Source of the DNA: Strigomonas culicis
Lineage: Eukaryota; Euglenozoa; Kinetoplastea; Trypanosomatida; Trypanosomatidae
Direction of reading: 5' to 3'
Length of the DNA: 27,342 bases
Assembly (NCBI GenBank): GCA_000482145.1
Contig: AUXH01000217.1
Span: 1-27,342 of the forward strand
Every line of letters starts with the position of its first letter. Within the stretch, counting starts at the first letter, position 1. The notes under the pieces are model-generated. The model saw nothing but the letters and a program-made list of their open reading frames with translations, searched no databases and was not told the origin of the DNA. Below, piece by piece: positions 9,421 to 17,702 of the stretch. The position numbers and the translations under genes are program-made.

Positions 9421-12400
9421 CGCTGTCGCTCCCGCGTGTGAGGTTGGTCTGCGCGGCGGGCGAGCCCTCCGCCCAGCACGCGGTCATCCCGGTGGAGCTC
9501 TTCGCGCCGCTGGCCACGCTGAAGCAGCTCAGCGTCTCCCGGTGCCGCTCCTCCTCGGTCGCCGTCGTGCCGTCGGCGCTGCCGTCGGTTGGTGTGGCCG
9601 GGCCCTGCGGGTGATTGCCCGAGCTCGTGTTCACCGCGAAGAGGTCGTCGCGCACGGTGGGGCTCGACCCGCCGGTCGCGTCGGAGCCGGTGAAGCCGAA
9701 GGACAGCGGGGCGTCAGTGTAGTGGCTGCCGCTGACGGCCCCGTTCTCAACGACCGGCATGCTGAGGCTGCCGCAGGAGATCTGCGCGGCCGGCGCGAGC
9801 GCGCTCGTGCTGTCGCGCTTCGGGTGGGTGGAGGAGTGGCTGAGGCTCGCCATCGCCGCCGGGAGCGACATCGCGCGCGGCGTCGGCACGAGTCGCTGCA
9901 GCAGCGGCACCATCGACGACGCGTCCTCGCTCGCCGTCGGCGACGCGCCGAGCAGCTGTGTGTGGCTGTCGACGGCGCTCGCAGCCGTGCCGTCGTGGCT
10001 GCTCTTCGCGGCCACGTCGGTCGGCGGCGCGGCCGCCGACGCCTGGGCGTCCCGCTCCTGCGCGGCCGCGGCCGTCGCCGCGACCTCGGAGGTCTTCTGC
10101 AGCCGATACGCGTCTTCCTCCACGCGGCGGCGGAACTCCTGCTCCTCTGCGGTGGTGGTGCCGGCCGCGGTGCACACAGACGCGCCGGAGGTGCTCGTCG
10201 CGGTCATGGTCGTGATGGTTTGCTTCGCCTCGCCGCTGGACGCGTTGTGCGCGGCGGGGCTGACGGACAGCGACGGCGGCGTCTCCTCCTCCGGCCGCGG
10301 CGGCTGCGGCCCGCTGCCACGCACGGTGCAGACACGCTTGTAGTCGATGATAAAGGGCGGCGCGTCCTCGTCGTTGAAGAAGGTTTCGATGGGGCTTGCC
10401 TTCCCGCGCTTCTGCAGCCTGCGGCGCTTCTCCTCTACCTCGCTGTCGCTCCACACCTCGCTGCCCCCTTCCCGCTCGTGAGACCCGCTGCCTTTGTCGG
10501 CACCGCCCGTGGCTGTGCTCTCCGTGATGTACGTCGTGGTTGTGGTTGTGCCGGTCATGGTCGTGCCGGTCATGGTCGTGCCGGTCATGGTCGTGCCGGT
10601 CATGGTCGCGATGGTGCCCATCACCTTGCTCGCTTCCTTGTCCGCGTTAGTGGTGGCGGTGGAGGCGATCGTGTCCGCCTTGGACGGAGACCCCGGCAGA
10701 CTCTCGGGGGCCTGCTCCGCTGCCGCGCCCGCGCCGTCGCCGCTTTCCAGGGCCGTGGTGGGAGTCTCGGTCGCCACCGTCTCGCCCTCCTTCGCGTCCG
10801 CCTGCTGCGGCTCCTCTACCTGCGTCTCGTCGAGCGGCGGCATCGTCACCTGCCGGATGCTCTTCAGTGACGTCATCTGAGAAGACGACATGGGGGACAG
10901 CAGCGTGTGGGACTGCGCCGCGACGGCCACCATGGCGGCCGCCGCCGCCACCGCCTTGGGTGACGTGTTCGACGCGCTCGTCGCGGCGGCGAAGATGCTG
11001 CCCGTGTGCGTGAGCGGCGAGCCGCCGCTGCCGTCCTCGCTCGTGTTCTGGTTCAGCGAGCGGTAGAGCGGCTGCAGCGCGCGGCAGAAGAAGTCCTCGC
11101 TCGGGTGGCTGTTGACGCTGTAGCCGCGGCCGGAGCAGCTGTTGCTGCCGTTGCGCAGGCGGCGCGCGACCTCCTCCTCCGTCAGCCCGCGCAGCTGCGC
11201 GAGGTCGGCCGCGAGCAGCTCCGGCTGGCTGCAGCTGCGGCCCAGCTCGAGGATCGGCGCCGACGTGTTCGTGCTCACGGACGCCGTCGCGACGCTGCTC
11301 CCCTTGCGGTCGCCGCGCGGGCCCGGCGCCGGCTGTGTGTAGGAGTCACTGTCGATGAGGGGGCAGTGCTGCGACGCGCCGGCCTGCGAGAGCGACAGCG
11401 TGGGCGCCGCGCCGAGCGGCTTGCCGGAGCCGTCGTCGCCGCGGCTCCGCGGCGCGTGGCGCGGCCCCGCCGTGGTGGACGACCCTCGGTGGGCGGGGAA
11501 CACCGCGGTGAGCGGCGCCACGATGGGCGTCATGCGCACGAACTCTTCCGCCATGGAGGAAATGCTCGCGATCGCGCCCAGCGGCGTGCGCACGAGGATG
11601 GGCTCCGTGTTGACCGAGACCGCGCGCTGCTGCGGGAAGGGCGACGGCACGGCCGCGTCGGCCGGCAGGCACTGCCGGTACAGCTGCCACGTGAGCGGGA
11701 AGGGCCACAGCGACAGCTTGCCGTCCAGCCGCTCCGTCGAGAGCAGCTCCGCCTCGGCGGCGGGTCGCACCACGGTGAAGTCCACCAGCAGGCTGCCGTA
11801 GTGGAACTGCACGCCGCTGATGCGGCTCGGCGCAAGGTCCAGACAAGTCGCCGTGTCGGCCGCGAAGCTGCTGCGCAGCGCCTCGCCGTAGCGCTCCGTG
11901 ACGGCCTGCCAGTGGCTGCCGGAGAAGCGCAGGTGATGCTGCGAGGCCGCCACCGCCGCGGCGAAGGCGCCCGCCGGCGGGTGGAGGGCCTCCTCTGGAA
12001 CGGAGGCCACCGCGGCGAGGGCGGCGACGGTGGGCCGGGGCGGCAGCGGCGGCAGGCCGCCGGTGTCGACGACCACGGCCGCCGCACCCTCCGCGCCGGC
12101 CTTGGGGCGCAGCGCCGCGGGCGGCTCCGTCTCCGGCAGTGCGTGCTCCGTCTCGTCGCGGCTCTGGTTGACGTCCAGCAGCGACGTGGCGTCGGCCGGC
12201 TCCTCCGCCTCGCGCCGTGGGGTGCCGGGGCCGCCCAGCCCGTGGCGCTTGGGCGGCGGCAGGCCGCTGTGCTGGCCAGGGGGCAGCCGCAGCCCGGCGC
12301 TCGCCCGCTGCGGCTCGTGAAGCTGCGCTGCCTGCCCCTCCTCGTAGCGCAGCAGCGGCGCCGCCGCCGCGGCGTACACGACGCGCCGGCTGGGGCCGCT

Positions 12401-15400
12401 GTCGTGGTCGCTGCCGTCGCTGCCGTCGTCCGTTGCGTAGGGCCTCGTCGTGACGGTGTCGCACGTGGAGCCGTCGCGGTGCAGCTGGTGGCCCTCCGCG
12501 TAGGTGACCTCCGGCGTGTGGGTCGTGGTGTCCGTCGTGTTCTCCTCCGCCGACGCGCCGGCGCGCGCGGCGGCCGCGGTGTGCGGCGTAATGGCGGTCG
12601 GCGAGGCGAGCGGCGACAGCTGCACCGCGACGAGCGGCCGCAGCGGCTCGTCCTCGCCCTCCGCCGACGCGCGGCCGCCGCCCGACGGTCGGTACACGGA
12701 CCCGGTGCTGCCCGGCAGCGTCGTCGCCGCGCTGCCCGCCGCGGTGGTGTTCGGCGTCGGGGTGCGCTCCGCGTGGAGCGCCAGCGCCGACGGCGCGTTC
12801 TCGCTCGTGTGGTTGCTCACGCTGCTCGCGCAGCTCACCGTCGCGGTGCGGCCCTCGTGCGCGCTGACGGTCGACGCGGTCGGCTGCGCGGTCGTCACGG
12901 TCGAGGACGCGGCCGCGCGCTCCTCCTTGCTGCCCTGGCGGTGGCGCGGCGTGGAGCCCTCCTCCTCGCCGTCATCGCCGTCGTCCGCCTGCAGCGCCAA
13001 CAGAGACGGGAAGAGCCGCGCGAAAACGGCGCGCGCGGCGGGCGCGGCCGGCAGCCGCAGCAGCGACGGGTCGAGCAGCCCGCCCTGCACGAGGCACAGC
13101 AGCACCGTGTCCACCTGGGCGCGCGGCAGGTACACGTGGAACGTCAGCCGTCCCTCCCCCTCGTGAAGGCGCAGGTGGTGGATCGCGTCCATGTACACGA
13201 GCACCGCGCGGCCGGCGGCGGCGTCGCGCATGCCGCCGTACGCCGCGGTGAAGAAGCGGAAGAGGTCGCTGTGGCACATGGACAGGAGCTTGTTCGGCGC
13301 GAAGCGGTACAGCAGCCGCCAGCCGTGCACCGCCGCCGCCGCGTCCGGCGCCTCCGTCGCGGTCGTCTGCGCGGCGTCAGCGCCGACGATGGGCGGCAGC
13401 GGCACCCCGACATGGCAGCAGCAGAAGGGCGCGGCCGCCGCGTCCGCGCCGGTCGTCGCGAAGGCGGACGGCAGCAACGGCGGCGGGTCGCACACCGGCG
13501 TGACGGAGAAGTGGAAGGTCGATGTGTGAATCATCGTGAAGGCGCCTTCACCCCCGTCCTGCTGCTGCCGCTTCTTCTTCTTCTTCGCCGCTTGGTGCGA
13601 TCCGCTGCCGCTGCTGGTGCTGCGGTCCGAGGACGCGGTCGGCGTCTCCACGGCGGGGGGCCGCGGCGGCGAGGGCCGCGCGCCCTCCCCTATCTCACGC
13701 GCGGCGGCGGGCTCGTCCTGCGGCGGGTGCGGCGGCGTCGGCAGCTGGCCGCTGCTGTAGCCGGGCGTGCTGCTGGCCTGCATGACGAGCGAGGCGTTCT
13801 TCGACCGCTCGACGGGGAGCCGGTGTGGCCGCCGGAAGGACGCCGAGGAGGTCGACGACGTCGGCGAGTGGATGCGCCGCCGCGGCGACCGCACCCCTTG
13901 CGCCTGATTTTGGGTTTGGTAACCGGCAGCTGCCTGAGAGCCCGTGAGGCTCGCGCTCTCGTTCTTGCTGTTGCTGTTGCTTTTACTGTTGCTGTTGCTC
14001 TTCGTGTGGCTCGTGCTGGCGCTGTTGCTGTTTCCATAATAGTTCGCATTGACGTTGGATGTGTTACCGGCAACTGCCGCCGCGTGCGCCGCGTTGGTAC
14101 TCATGTTGGGCACATGGGTGTTCAACACTGTAGAAATCACATTCCCATTCGCGTTCGGTGGGTGTGGCATGCTCGTGCTGCTGCTCGGCGTTGTCATGGA
14201 GCTCATGTGATAGAGGAACTCGGTCGACCCGCTGTTGTTCGTGTTCAAGTAGTTGCTGTTGTTCGTGGTGCTCGTCGTGTGGTGGTGGTGCGACCCGTTC
14301 AGCAGCATAGACGTGCTGCCGGGCGGCGCGGGCACGCCGGACCCTGTGGCGGCCACCAGAGGCCCCTTCCCCGCGCTGCTCTTCCCAGTCCCCGTGTTCG
14401 TGTTGCTGTTGCTGCTGCCGCTGCCGCTGCCACCCCCAGACGCCGTGGTGGCCGTGACGACCGGCACCCCGCCGTTCCCATTCCCGTTCGCCCCGTTCGT
14501 GGCGGCGGACGTTGTCACCGCGCTCGTGGCGGCGGGGGATGGCAAGTAGCTGCCGCCTTCACCCGTGTCGCTCACTGACCCCCGGCGCCGGTGACGCCGC
14601 ATGTACATGCCAGACGACGACGACGGCGGTGTGTTGCAAGCGCTGTTTGTGCTGCTGTTTGTGTTGTTCGTATTCGCCGTATGTGTCGTTGTGGTGTTAT
14701 TGTGCATGGGTGAGTTCGTGCTGCTGACCCCGCCGCAAGAACTGCACCGGCCGCCAGCCGTGTTCTGGTCCTGCGGCGCATTGGTGCTGGTACTGCTCGT
14801 TGTCGTGTGCACGTGCACCGCCGCGCTCGTCGGGTTCATGTTGGCATTCGCATTACCGTTCGCGTTTGTGTCGAGTAGGACGACTTTGGTGAACGGTATA
14901 GGCGGCGCGAAGAAGGTGTTGCTGATTGCATGATGCGACGGACCGCTCGTTGTGCCACCACCACCACCACCACCACCACCAGCACTCATCGATGGATTCT
15001 CAAACTGGAAAAGCATGCGGTTGCGGGGAGAAATGATACTCGCCGGGGAGAAGGCGTAAGGCGTGGTACAGCCGCTGTTGATCGTATTGTTGCTATTGCT
15101 GTTACTGTTGATGTTATTATTATTATTATTCTGAGGCGTCGGGATCATGTACTTTTTCTTCAGCGCTTGCACAATAGTCTGCTTTGTCTTGTGATAGTAC
15201 GGCGGCGCCAACTGGTCCAGCACAACTCGGAACAACGGCGGCGTCGCGGCCGTCTTTTTGCCGTCCTCGGCCCGCTCCTGCCTATCGCCGCCGTTCGCAG
15301 CAGCGCTCTGGCGGTTGAAGGCGGCCGCGTACTGCGCCAAGGCGACGGTCGCGTTCGTCTCGTGGAGTAGCACATACTGCTGGAAATCGGCGTCGTAGTA

Positions 15401-16687
15401 ATAGTAACTCCGCGGCGCCGTCTGCGTGTACCCCCGTGCCTGTTCGTCCAAGAAGAGCAGCAGCAGATCGAACAGGATCCTCTGATGGCTTGCCTGCAGC
15501 AGCGCGGGCGGTGCGTACGGGCCTTCCACGTCGTTGTCGTAGAGCCCATACGCCGCAGCCGCCTGCACGGCGCAGCGCAGCGGATTCGACGCCTTACTGT
15601 AGCCGTTGTTCGGATACGCCGGCGCGCCATCGCGCGGTGGGTTGTAGTAGCCATCGTTGTACGAGCCGCCATTCGGCGTTGGATTCATATAGGGGTAGTA
15701 CAGCTGGCTGAAAAAGCTCGCACTCGTGCCGGTGCTGTTCGCGCTCGCGAAGGGCAACGGTGGCGGTGTCGCGCCGCCGTAGCCGTAGCTCTGGCCCGTG
15801 CTGCTGACCCCGCGCGGCAGGAGAAGGGTGTGGGGCTGGCTCATCGACAGTGCGCGCCGCTCGCCCGCCGCGGGCCGATTCGCACGTGTCGGAGGGGCAA
15901 GTACAAAGACGTAAAACTGCGAGAGAAACTGTTCCTCCAACATGGCGGCCCGCTCGTCGACAAAGTACAACTGGTCTTCCGGCTCCGACGACCGGCGCGC
16001 GGGTGGGGTGCAGGGGTCTTCCTCCTCTGCCGGCGCGGCGGCTCTCCGCTTCGAACGGCCACCCGCCGCACCGCCGTCGCGCCGCACGTTGATGTCGATC
16101 GCGTCAAGCACATCCGCCAAGAAGGCGTTCATGCCGGGGTGGTTGCCGTCGGGGTTCAGCTGATGGTTAAACAAAAGGAGCTGCTGGAGCGTGCTGTCAT
16201 CGAACTCATAGTTAAACCAAAAGGATATGCCCCATTGGGGGGTTTTCGAATTACTATTAGTAGTAGTATTGTATACGGTATCATTCGTGGCTTCCGCCGC
16301 ATTCATAGGCGGGGGAGGGAGGGAAGGGATCGACCCATTGGCTCGTGTGTTCTGCATGTATGCGACGAGCGTGCTGACATCCATGGGCGGACGTGGTATG
16401 GTCGCGTTGGGGACGTGCGTAGACTTCACGTAGCCTGGACTCGGATACGTATTTGTATTGAGTGAGAAGGGAAGTAGATGGGCTTGCTGCTGGTGTTGTT
16501 GTTGCGTAATCACTGAGGACCAAAACGTATTATTATTATAATTATGCTGCATGACGTTTGGAATTGTGTAATTATACGACATACCGTTACTGTAGTTGCT
16601 GGTGCTAGGTGTAGTCGTGTTGGCACCCGAATAATACTGAGGAGGAGGATGGTTACTATTATAATTAGGTATTGTGTTTGGATTCAT
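9179..16687 (-). CDS. Giant FAZ1-like-module protein, 5' segment
   Basis: The frame starts at the ATG at 16687 (MNPNTIPNYNSN); the 14 codons upstream begin with TTG and are not needed. It runs to a stop at 9179, but real coding probably leaves this frame near 9415. Joined to 6849-9420 with one base restored, the product is about 3,279 residues. In order: Asn/Gln-rich N-terminus; a weak FAZ1-like island near residues 150-207 (FWFNYEFDD, AFLADVLDAIDINV) with a later strand EEQFLSQFYVFVLAP; helical islands near 397-454 and 484-519; a very long Asn/Ser/Thr/Gly-rich linker with N6, G10 and SNSNSK-type repeats; an island near 1051-1235 (FHFSVTP, WRLLYRFAPNKLLSMC, DLFRFFTAAYGGM, LTFHVYLPRAQVDTVLL); a clear FAZ1-like module near 1583-1670 (HLRFSGSHWQAV, SFAADTATCLDL, YGSLLVDFTV, PFPLTWQLY); then a linker with four TMTGT repeats. 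No membrane segment or signal peptide is seen. The family of the whole protein is not recognised. Confidence 0.8.
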   Translation of the reverse strand: MNPNTIPNYNSNHPPPQYYSGANTTTPSTSNYSNGMSYNYTIPNVMQHNYNNNTFWSSVITQQQHQQQAHLLPFSLNTNTYPSPGYVKSTHVPNATIPRPPMDVSTLVAYMQNTRANGSIPSLPPPPMNAAEATNDTVYNTTTNSNSKTPQWGISFWFNYEFDDSTLQQLLLFNHQLNPDGNHPGMNAFLADVLDAIDINVRRDGGAAGGRSKRRAAAPAEEEDPCTPPARRSSEPEDQLYFVDERAAMLEEQFLSQFYVFVLAPPTRANRPAAGERRALSMSQPHTLLLPRGVSSTGQSYGYGGATPPPLPFASANSTGTSASFFSQLYYPYMNPTPNGGSYNDGYYNPPRDGAPAYPNNGYSKASNPLRCAVQAAAAYGLYDNDVEGPYAPPALLQASHQRILFDLLLLFLDEQARGYTQTAPRSYYYYDADFQQYVLLHETNATVALAQYAAAFNRQSAAANGGDRQERAEDGKKTAATPPLFRVVLDQLAPPYYHKTKQTIVQALKKKYMIPTPQNNNNNNINSNSNSNNTINSGCTTPYAFSPASIISPRNRMLFQFENPSMSAGGGGGGGGGTTSGPSHHAISNTFFAPPIPFTKVVLLDTNANGNANANMNPTSAAVHVHTTTSSTSTNAPQDQNTAGGRCSSCGGVSSTNSPMHNNTTTTHTANTNNTNSSTNSACNTPPSSSSGMYMRRHRRRGSVSDTGEGGSYLPSPAATSAVTTSAATNGANGNGNGGVPVVTATTASGGGSGSGSSNSNTNTGTGKSSAGKGPLVAATGSGVPAPPGSTSMLLNGSHHHHTTSTTNNSNYLNTNNSGSTEFLYHMSSMTTPSSSTSMPHPPNANGNVISTVLNTHVPNMSTNAAHAAAVAGNTSNVNANYYGNSNSASTSHTKSNSNSKSNSNSKNESASLTGSQAAAGYQTQNQAQGVRSPRRRIHSPTSSTSSASFRRPHRLPVERSKNASLVMQASSTPGYSSGQLPTPPHPPQDEPAAAREIGEGARPSPPRPPAVETPTASSDRSTSSGSGSHQAAKKKKKRQQQDGGEGAFTMIHTSTFHFSVTPVCDPPPLLPSAFATTGADAAAAPFCCCHVGVPLPPIVGADAAQTTATEAPDAAAAVHGWRLLYRFAPNKLLSMCHSDLFRFFTAAYGGMRDAAAGRAVLVYMDAIHHLRLHEGEGRLTFHVYLPRAQVDTVLLCLVQGGLLDPSLLRLPAAPAARAVFARLFPSLLALQADDGDDGEEEGSTPRHRQGSKEERAAASSTVTTAQPTASTVSAHEGRTATVSCASSVSNHTSENAPSALALHAERTPTPNTTAAGSAATTLPGSTGSVYRPSGGGRASAEGEDEPLRPLVAVQLSPLASPTAITPHTAAAARAGASAEENTTDTTTHTPEVTYAEGHQLHRDGSTCDTVTTRPYATDDGSDGSDHDSGPSRRVVYAAAAAPLLRYEEGQAAQLHEPQRASAGLRLPPGQHSGLPPPKRHGLGGPGTPRREAEEPADATSLLDVNQSRDETEHALPETEPPAALRPKAGAEGAAAVVVDTGGLPPLPPRPTVAALAAVASVPEEALHPPAGAFAAAVAASQHHLRFSGSHWQAVTERYGEALRSSFAADTATCLDLAPSRISGVQFHYGSLLVDFTVVRPAAEAELLSTERLDGKLSLWPFPLTWQLYRQCLPADAAVPSPFPQQRAVSVNTEPILVRTPLGAIASISSMAEEFVRMTPIVAPLTAVFPAHRGSSTTAGPRHAPRSRGDDGSGKPLGAAPTLSLSQAGASQHCPLIDSDSYTQPAPGPRGDRKGSSVATASVSTNTSAPILELGRSCSQPELLAADLAQLRGLTEEEVARRLRNGSNSCSGRGYSVNSHPSEDFFCRALQPLYRSLNQNTSEDGSGGSPLTHTGSIFAAATSASNTSPKAVAAAAAMVAVAAQSHTLLSPMSSSQMTSLKSIRQVTMPPLDETQVEEPQQADAKEGETVATETPTTALESGDGAGAAAEQAPESLPGSPSKADTIASTATTNADKEASKVMGTIATMTGTTMTGTTMTGTTMTGTTTTTTYITESTATGGADKGSGSHEREGGSEVWSDSEVEEKRRRLQKRGKASPIETFFNDEDAPPFIIDYKRVCTVRGSGPQPPRPEEETPPSLSVSPAAHNASSGEAKQTITTMTATSTSGASVCTAAGTTTAEEQEFRRRVEEDAYRLQKTSEVAATAAAAQERDAQASAAAPPTDVAAKSSHDGTAASAVDSHTQLLGASPTASEDASSMVPLLQRLVPTPRAMSLPAAMASLSHSSTHPKRDSTSALAPAAQISCGSLSMPVVENGAVSGSHYTDAPLSFGFTGSDATGGSSPTVRDDLFAVNTSSGNHPQGPATPTDGSADGTTATEEERHRETLSCFSVASGAKSSTGMTACWAEGSPAAQTNLTRGSDSGPLPSAPRRPRPRRPGARRRRVARTSRSGATTRRTTAAAARRMWSRRRRSNLSSRAAPVRLPRPRRSRARARRWRCSRTR
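9415..9419 (-). other. Apparent -1 frameshift site in the giant gene
   Basis: Before this point the natural amino-acid composition lies in the frame of the 16687 ATG (TNLTRGSDSGP). After it, it lies in the frame reaching the stop at 6849 (CAAPAAPAAAGGAAPASGKD). The switch needs one extra base, and the run of five G (five C on the coding strand, in GGC CCC CTC) is the longest homopolymer in the switching interval of about 9440-9395. A missing base in the assembly is the simplest cause. A real one-base deletion or ribosomal slippage at CCC is also possible, but the A-site codon CTC would re-pair poorly after slipping. Confidence 0.7.
10548..10607 (-). repeat. Tandem repeat, 15 bp x 4, inside coding sequence
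   Basis: Four exact copies of a 15-bp unit (GTGCCGGTCATGGTC on the plus strand) encode four successive TMTGT blocks in the giant protein. Partly degenerate flanks on both sides (Thr-rich TTTTTT and a GTIATM segment) suggest earlier expansion. The unit is a multiple of three, so copy-number change keeps the frame. Confidence 0.9.
14955..14981 (-). repeat. Trinucleotide repeat (CCA)9 encoding polyglycine
   Basis: Nine CCA units on the plus strand are read as GGT on the minus strand. With one more Gly codon they give a run of ten glycines in the N-terminal linker of the giant protein. Confidence 0.9.
15114..15130 (-). repeat. ATT/AAT microsatellite encoding polyasparagine
   Basis: An uninterrupted TTA/ATT run on the plus strand is read as AAT codons on the minus strand. 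It gives a run of six Asn followed by alternating Asn/Ser (INSNSNSNN). AAT use here contrasts with the GC-rich codon choice elsewhere in the gene. Confidence 0.85.
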
Positions 16688-16797
16688 GCTGGAAGGCAAT
16701 ATGACACGTTTTTCATATACAGAAGACAACAGATGTTTGCTTGTGTTCTTTTTACAGTTTTTTTTTTCCTTTTGATTGATTGATTTATTTATATATA

Positions 16798-16849
16798 CTA
16801 TAAATACAGGAACAAAAAGAGGACCGAGAAAAAAAAAAGAGATGAAGAT
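16798..16849 (-). promoter_or_regulatory. Putative polypyrimidine tract and trans-splice acceptor for the giant gene
   Basis: The minus strand at 16849-16809 reads as a C/T tract with a T10 run, and the first AG after it is at 16799-16798. This implies a 5' UTR of about 110 nt before the ATG at 16687. AGs nearer the ATG also exist, so the precise site is uncertain. Confidence 0.45.
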
Positions 16850-17340
16850 ACTTTAGTAATGTATATAGATAAATATGCTTAAGGGTGTGTATCTCTTCTC
16901 TCTTTTTTTTAAAAAAAAAAACTGGATCTTCTTTTTTTATGGGCGCGGTTCTTCCGATTACTCTGCTTTCCTCGCAGTAGTTAGTTGGAAGAAGTATGTT
17001 TAATGTCGTAGTCTTTTTTTTTCGGTCGTCGTTTTTGTATAAGTGACCGAGAAAGAAAAGGAAGAAAGGAAGGAAAAAAAACAATAATGAAAGAAAAACA
17101 ATAATACTCTAAAAAAGAAAAAAAATGTCGTTAACAGAGGAATGTTTTTCTCTTTTTTTCTAGCTGTTGGATTTGTTCTTTTTTTTTCTTTTTTTATTGT
17201 TTCCCTCTTACTGTTGCTATCGTTGAATTATATATATATATTATAATAACAAAGAGAATACAAATGGATAAAGGTGGGCGTCCAGTCAGACTTAGAATTC
17301 AATGAAAAAAAAAAAAAGAGAGAGATAAAAAAAAAACTAA

Positions 17341-17360
17341 ATATATATATATATATATAT
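17341..17360. repeat. (AT)10 microsatellite
   Basis: Ten uninterrupted AT units in the spacer, with a second shorter TATATATATATA tract about 15 bp further right. Confidence 0.9.
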
Positions 17361-17702
17361 AAGTTTATAATTGTATATATATATACAGATATATGCGTTT
17401 CGTTGATGTGTGCTGTTGGTACCCTTTTTTGTTGTTGTTGTTATGGAAATCAAAACAAAAAAAAACGATGAGAAGGCAAAAAAGAAAAAAAAAGAGACAT
17501 GGGGAAGAGGGAAGAGAGGGATAGAGGAAAAGAAAAAAGAGAAGTCCTCTCTAAACATGAAGGGAAGACGAATGTGCGTGTGAGTAGTCTATCTATAATA
17601 TATACAACACATACATTTAATTGTTGTTGTTGTTTTTTGAGGGGGCATCCACATATATCATTGATATCATATCCTCTTTCATCAACACCATTAGTAGTAG
17701 GA

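Larger units (their letters stand above)
16688..17702. other. AT-rich intergenic spacer with AT microsatellites
   Basis: No gene is supportable in this 1 kb. It holds several T8-T11 and A8-A12 runs, TA-repeat tracts near 17229-17242, 17341-17360 and 17374-17386, and GTT repeats near 17430-17441 and 17621-17633. It includes the 5' UTR of the giant gene and the 3' UTR of the methyltransferase gene. Confidence 0.65.

Noticed and set aside
9400..9425. Programmed -1 ribosomal frameshifting as the preferred explanation for the split gene
   Set aside because: The C-CCC-CTC string allows the P-site tRNA to re-pair but the A-site would match poorly, and I could not identify a downstream structure by eye. 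A missing homopolymer base is simpler.
11006..14578. A 1,190-codon open frame on the plus strand opposite the giant gene
   Set aside because: It is Arg/Ala/Val-rich, with the composition of an antisense mirror of GC-rich codons, shows no motif, and would oppose the direction of all supported genes. Long stop-free antisense frames are expected when third positions are mostly G/C.
16688..16729. 14-residue extension of the giant protein
   Set aside because: It begins at TTG; the ATG at 16687 is the first proper start in frame.
17219..17400. AT-repeat region considered as an origin or other special element
   Set aside because: Simple dinucleotide repeats are common in such spacers and nothing else specific is present.
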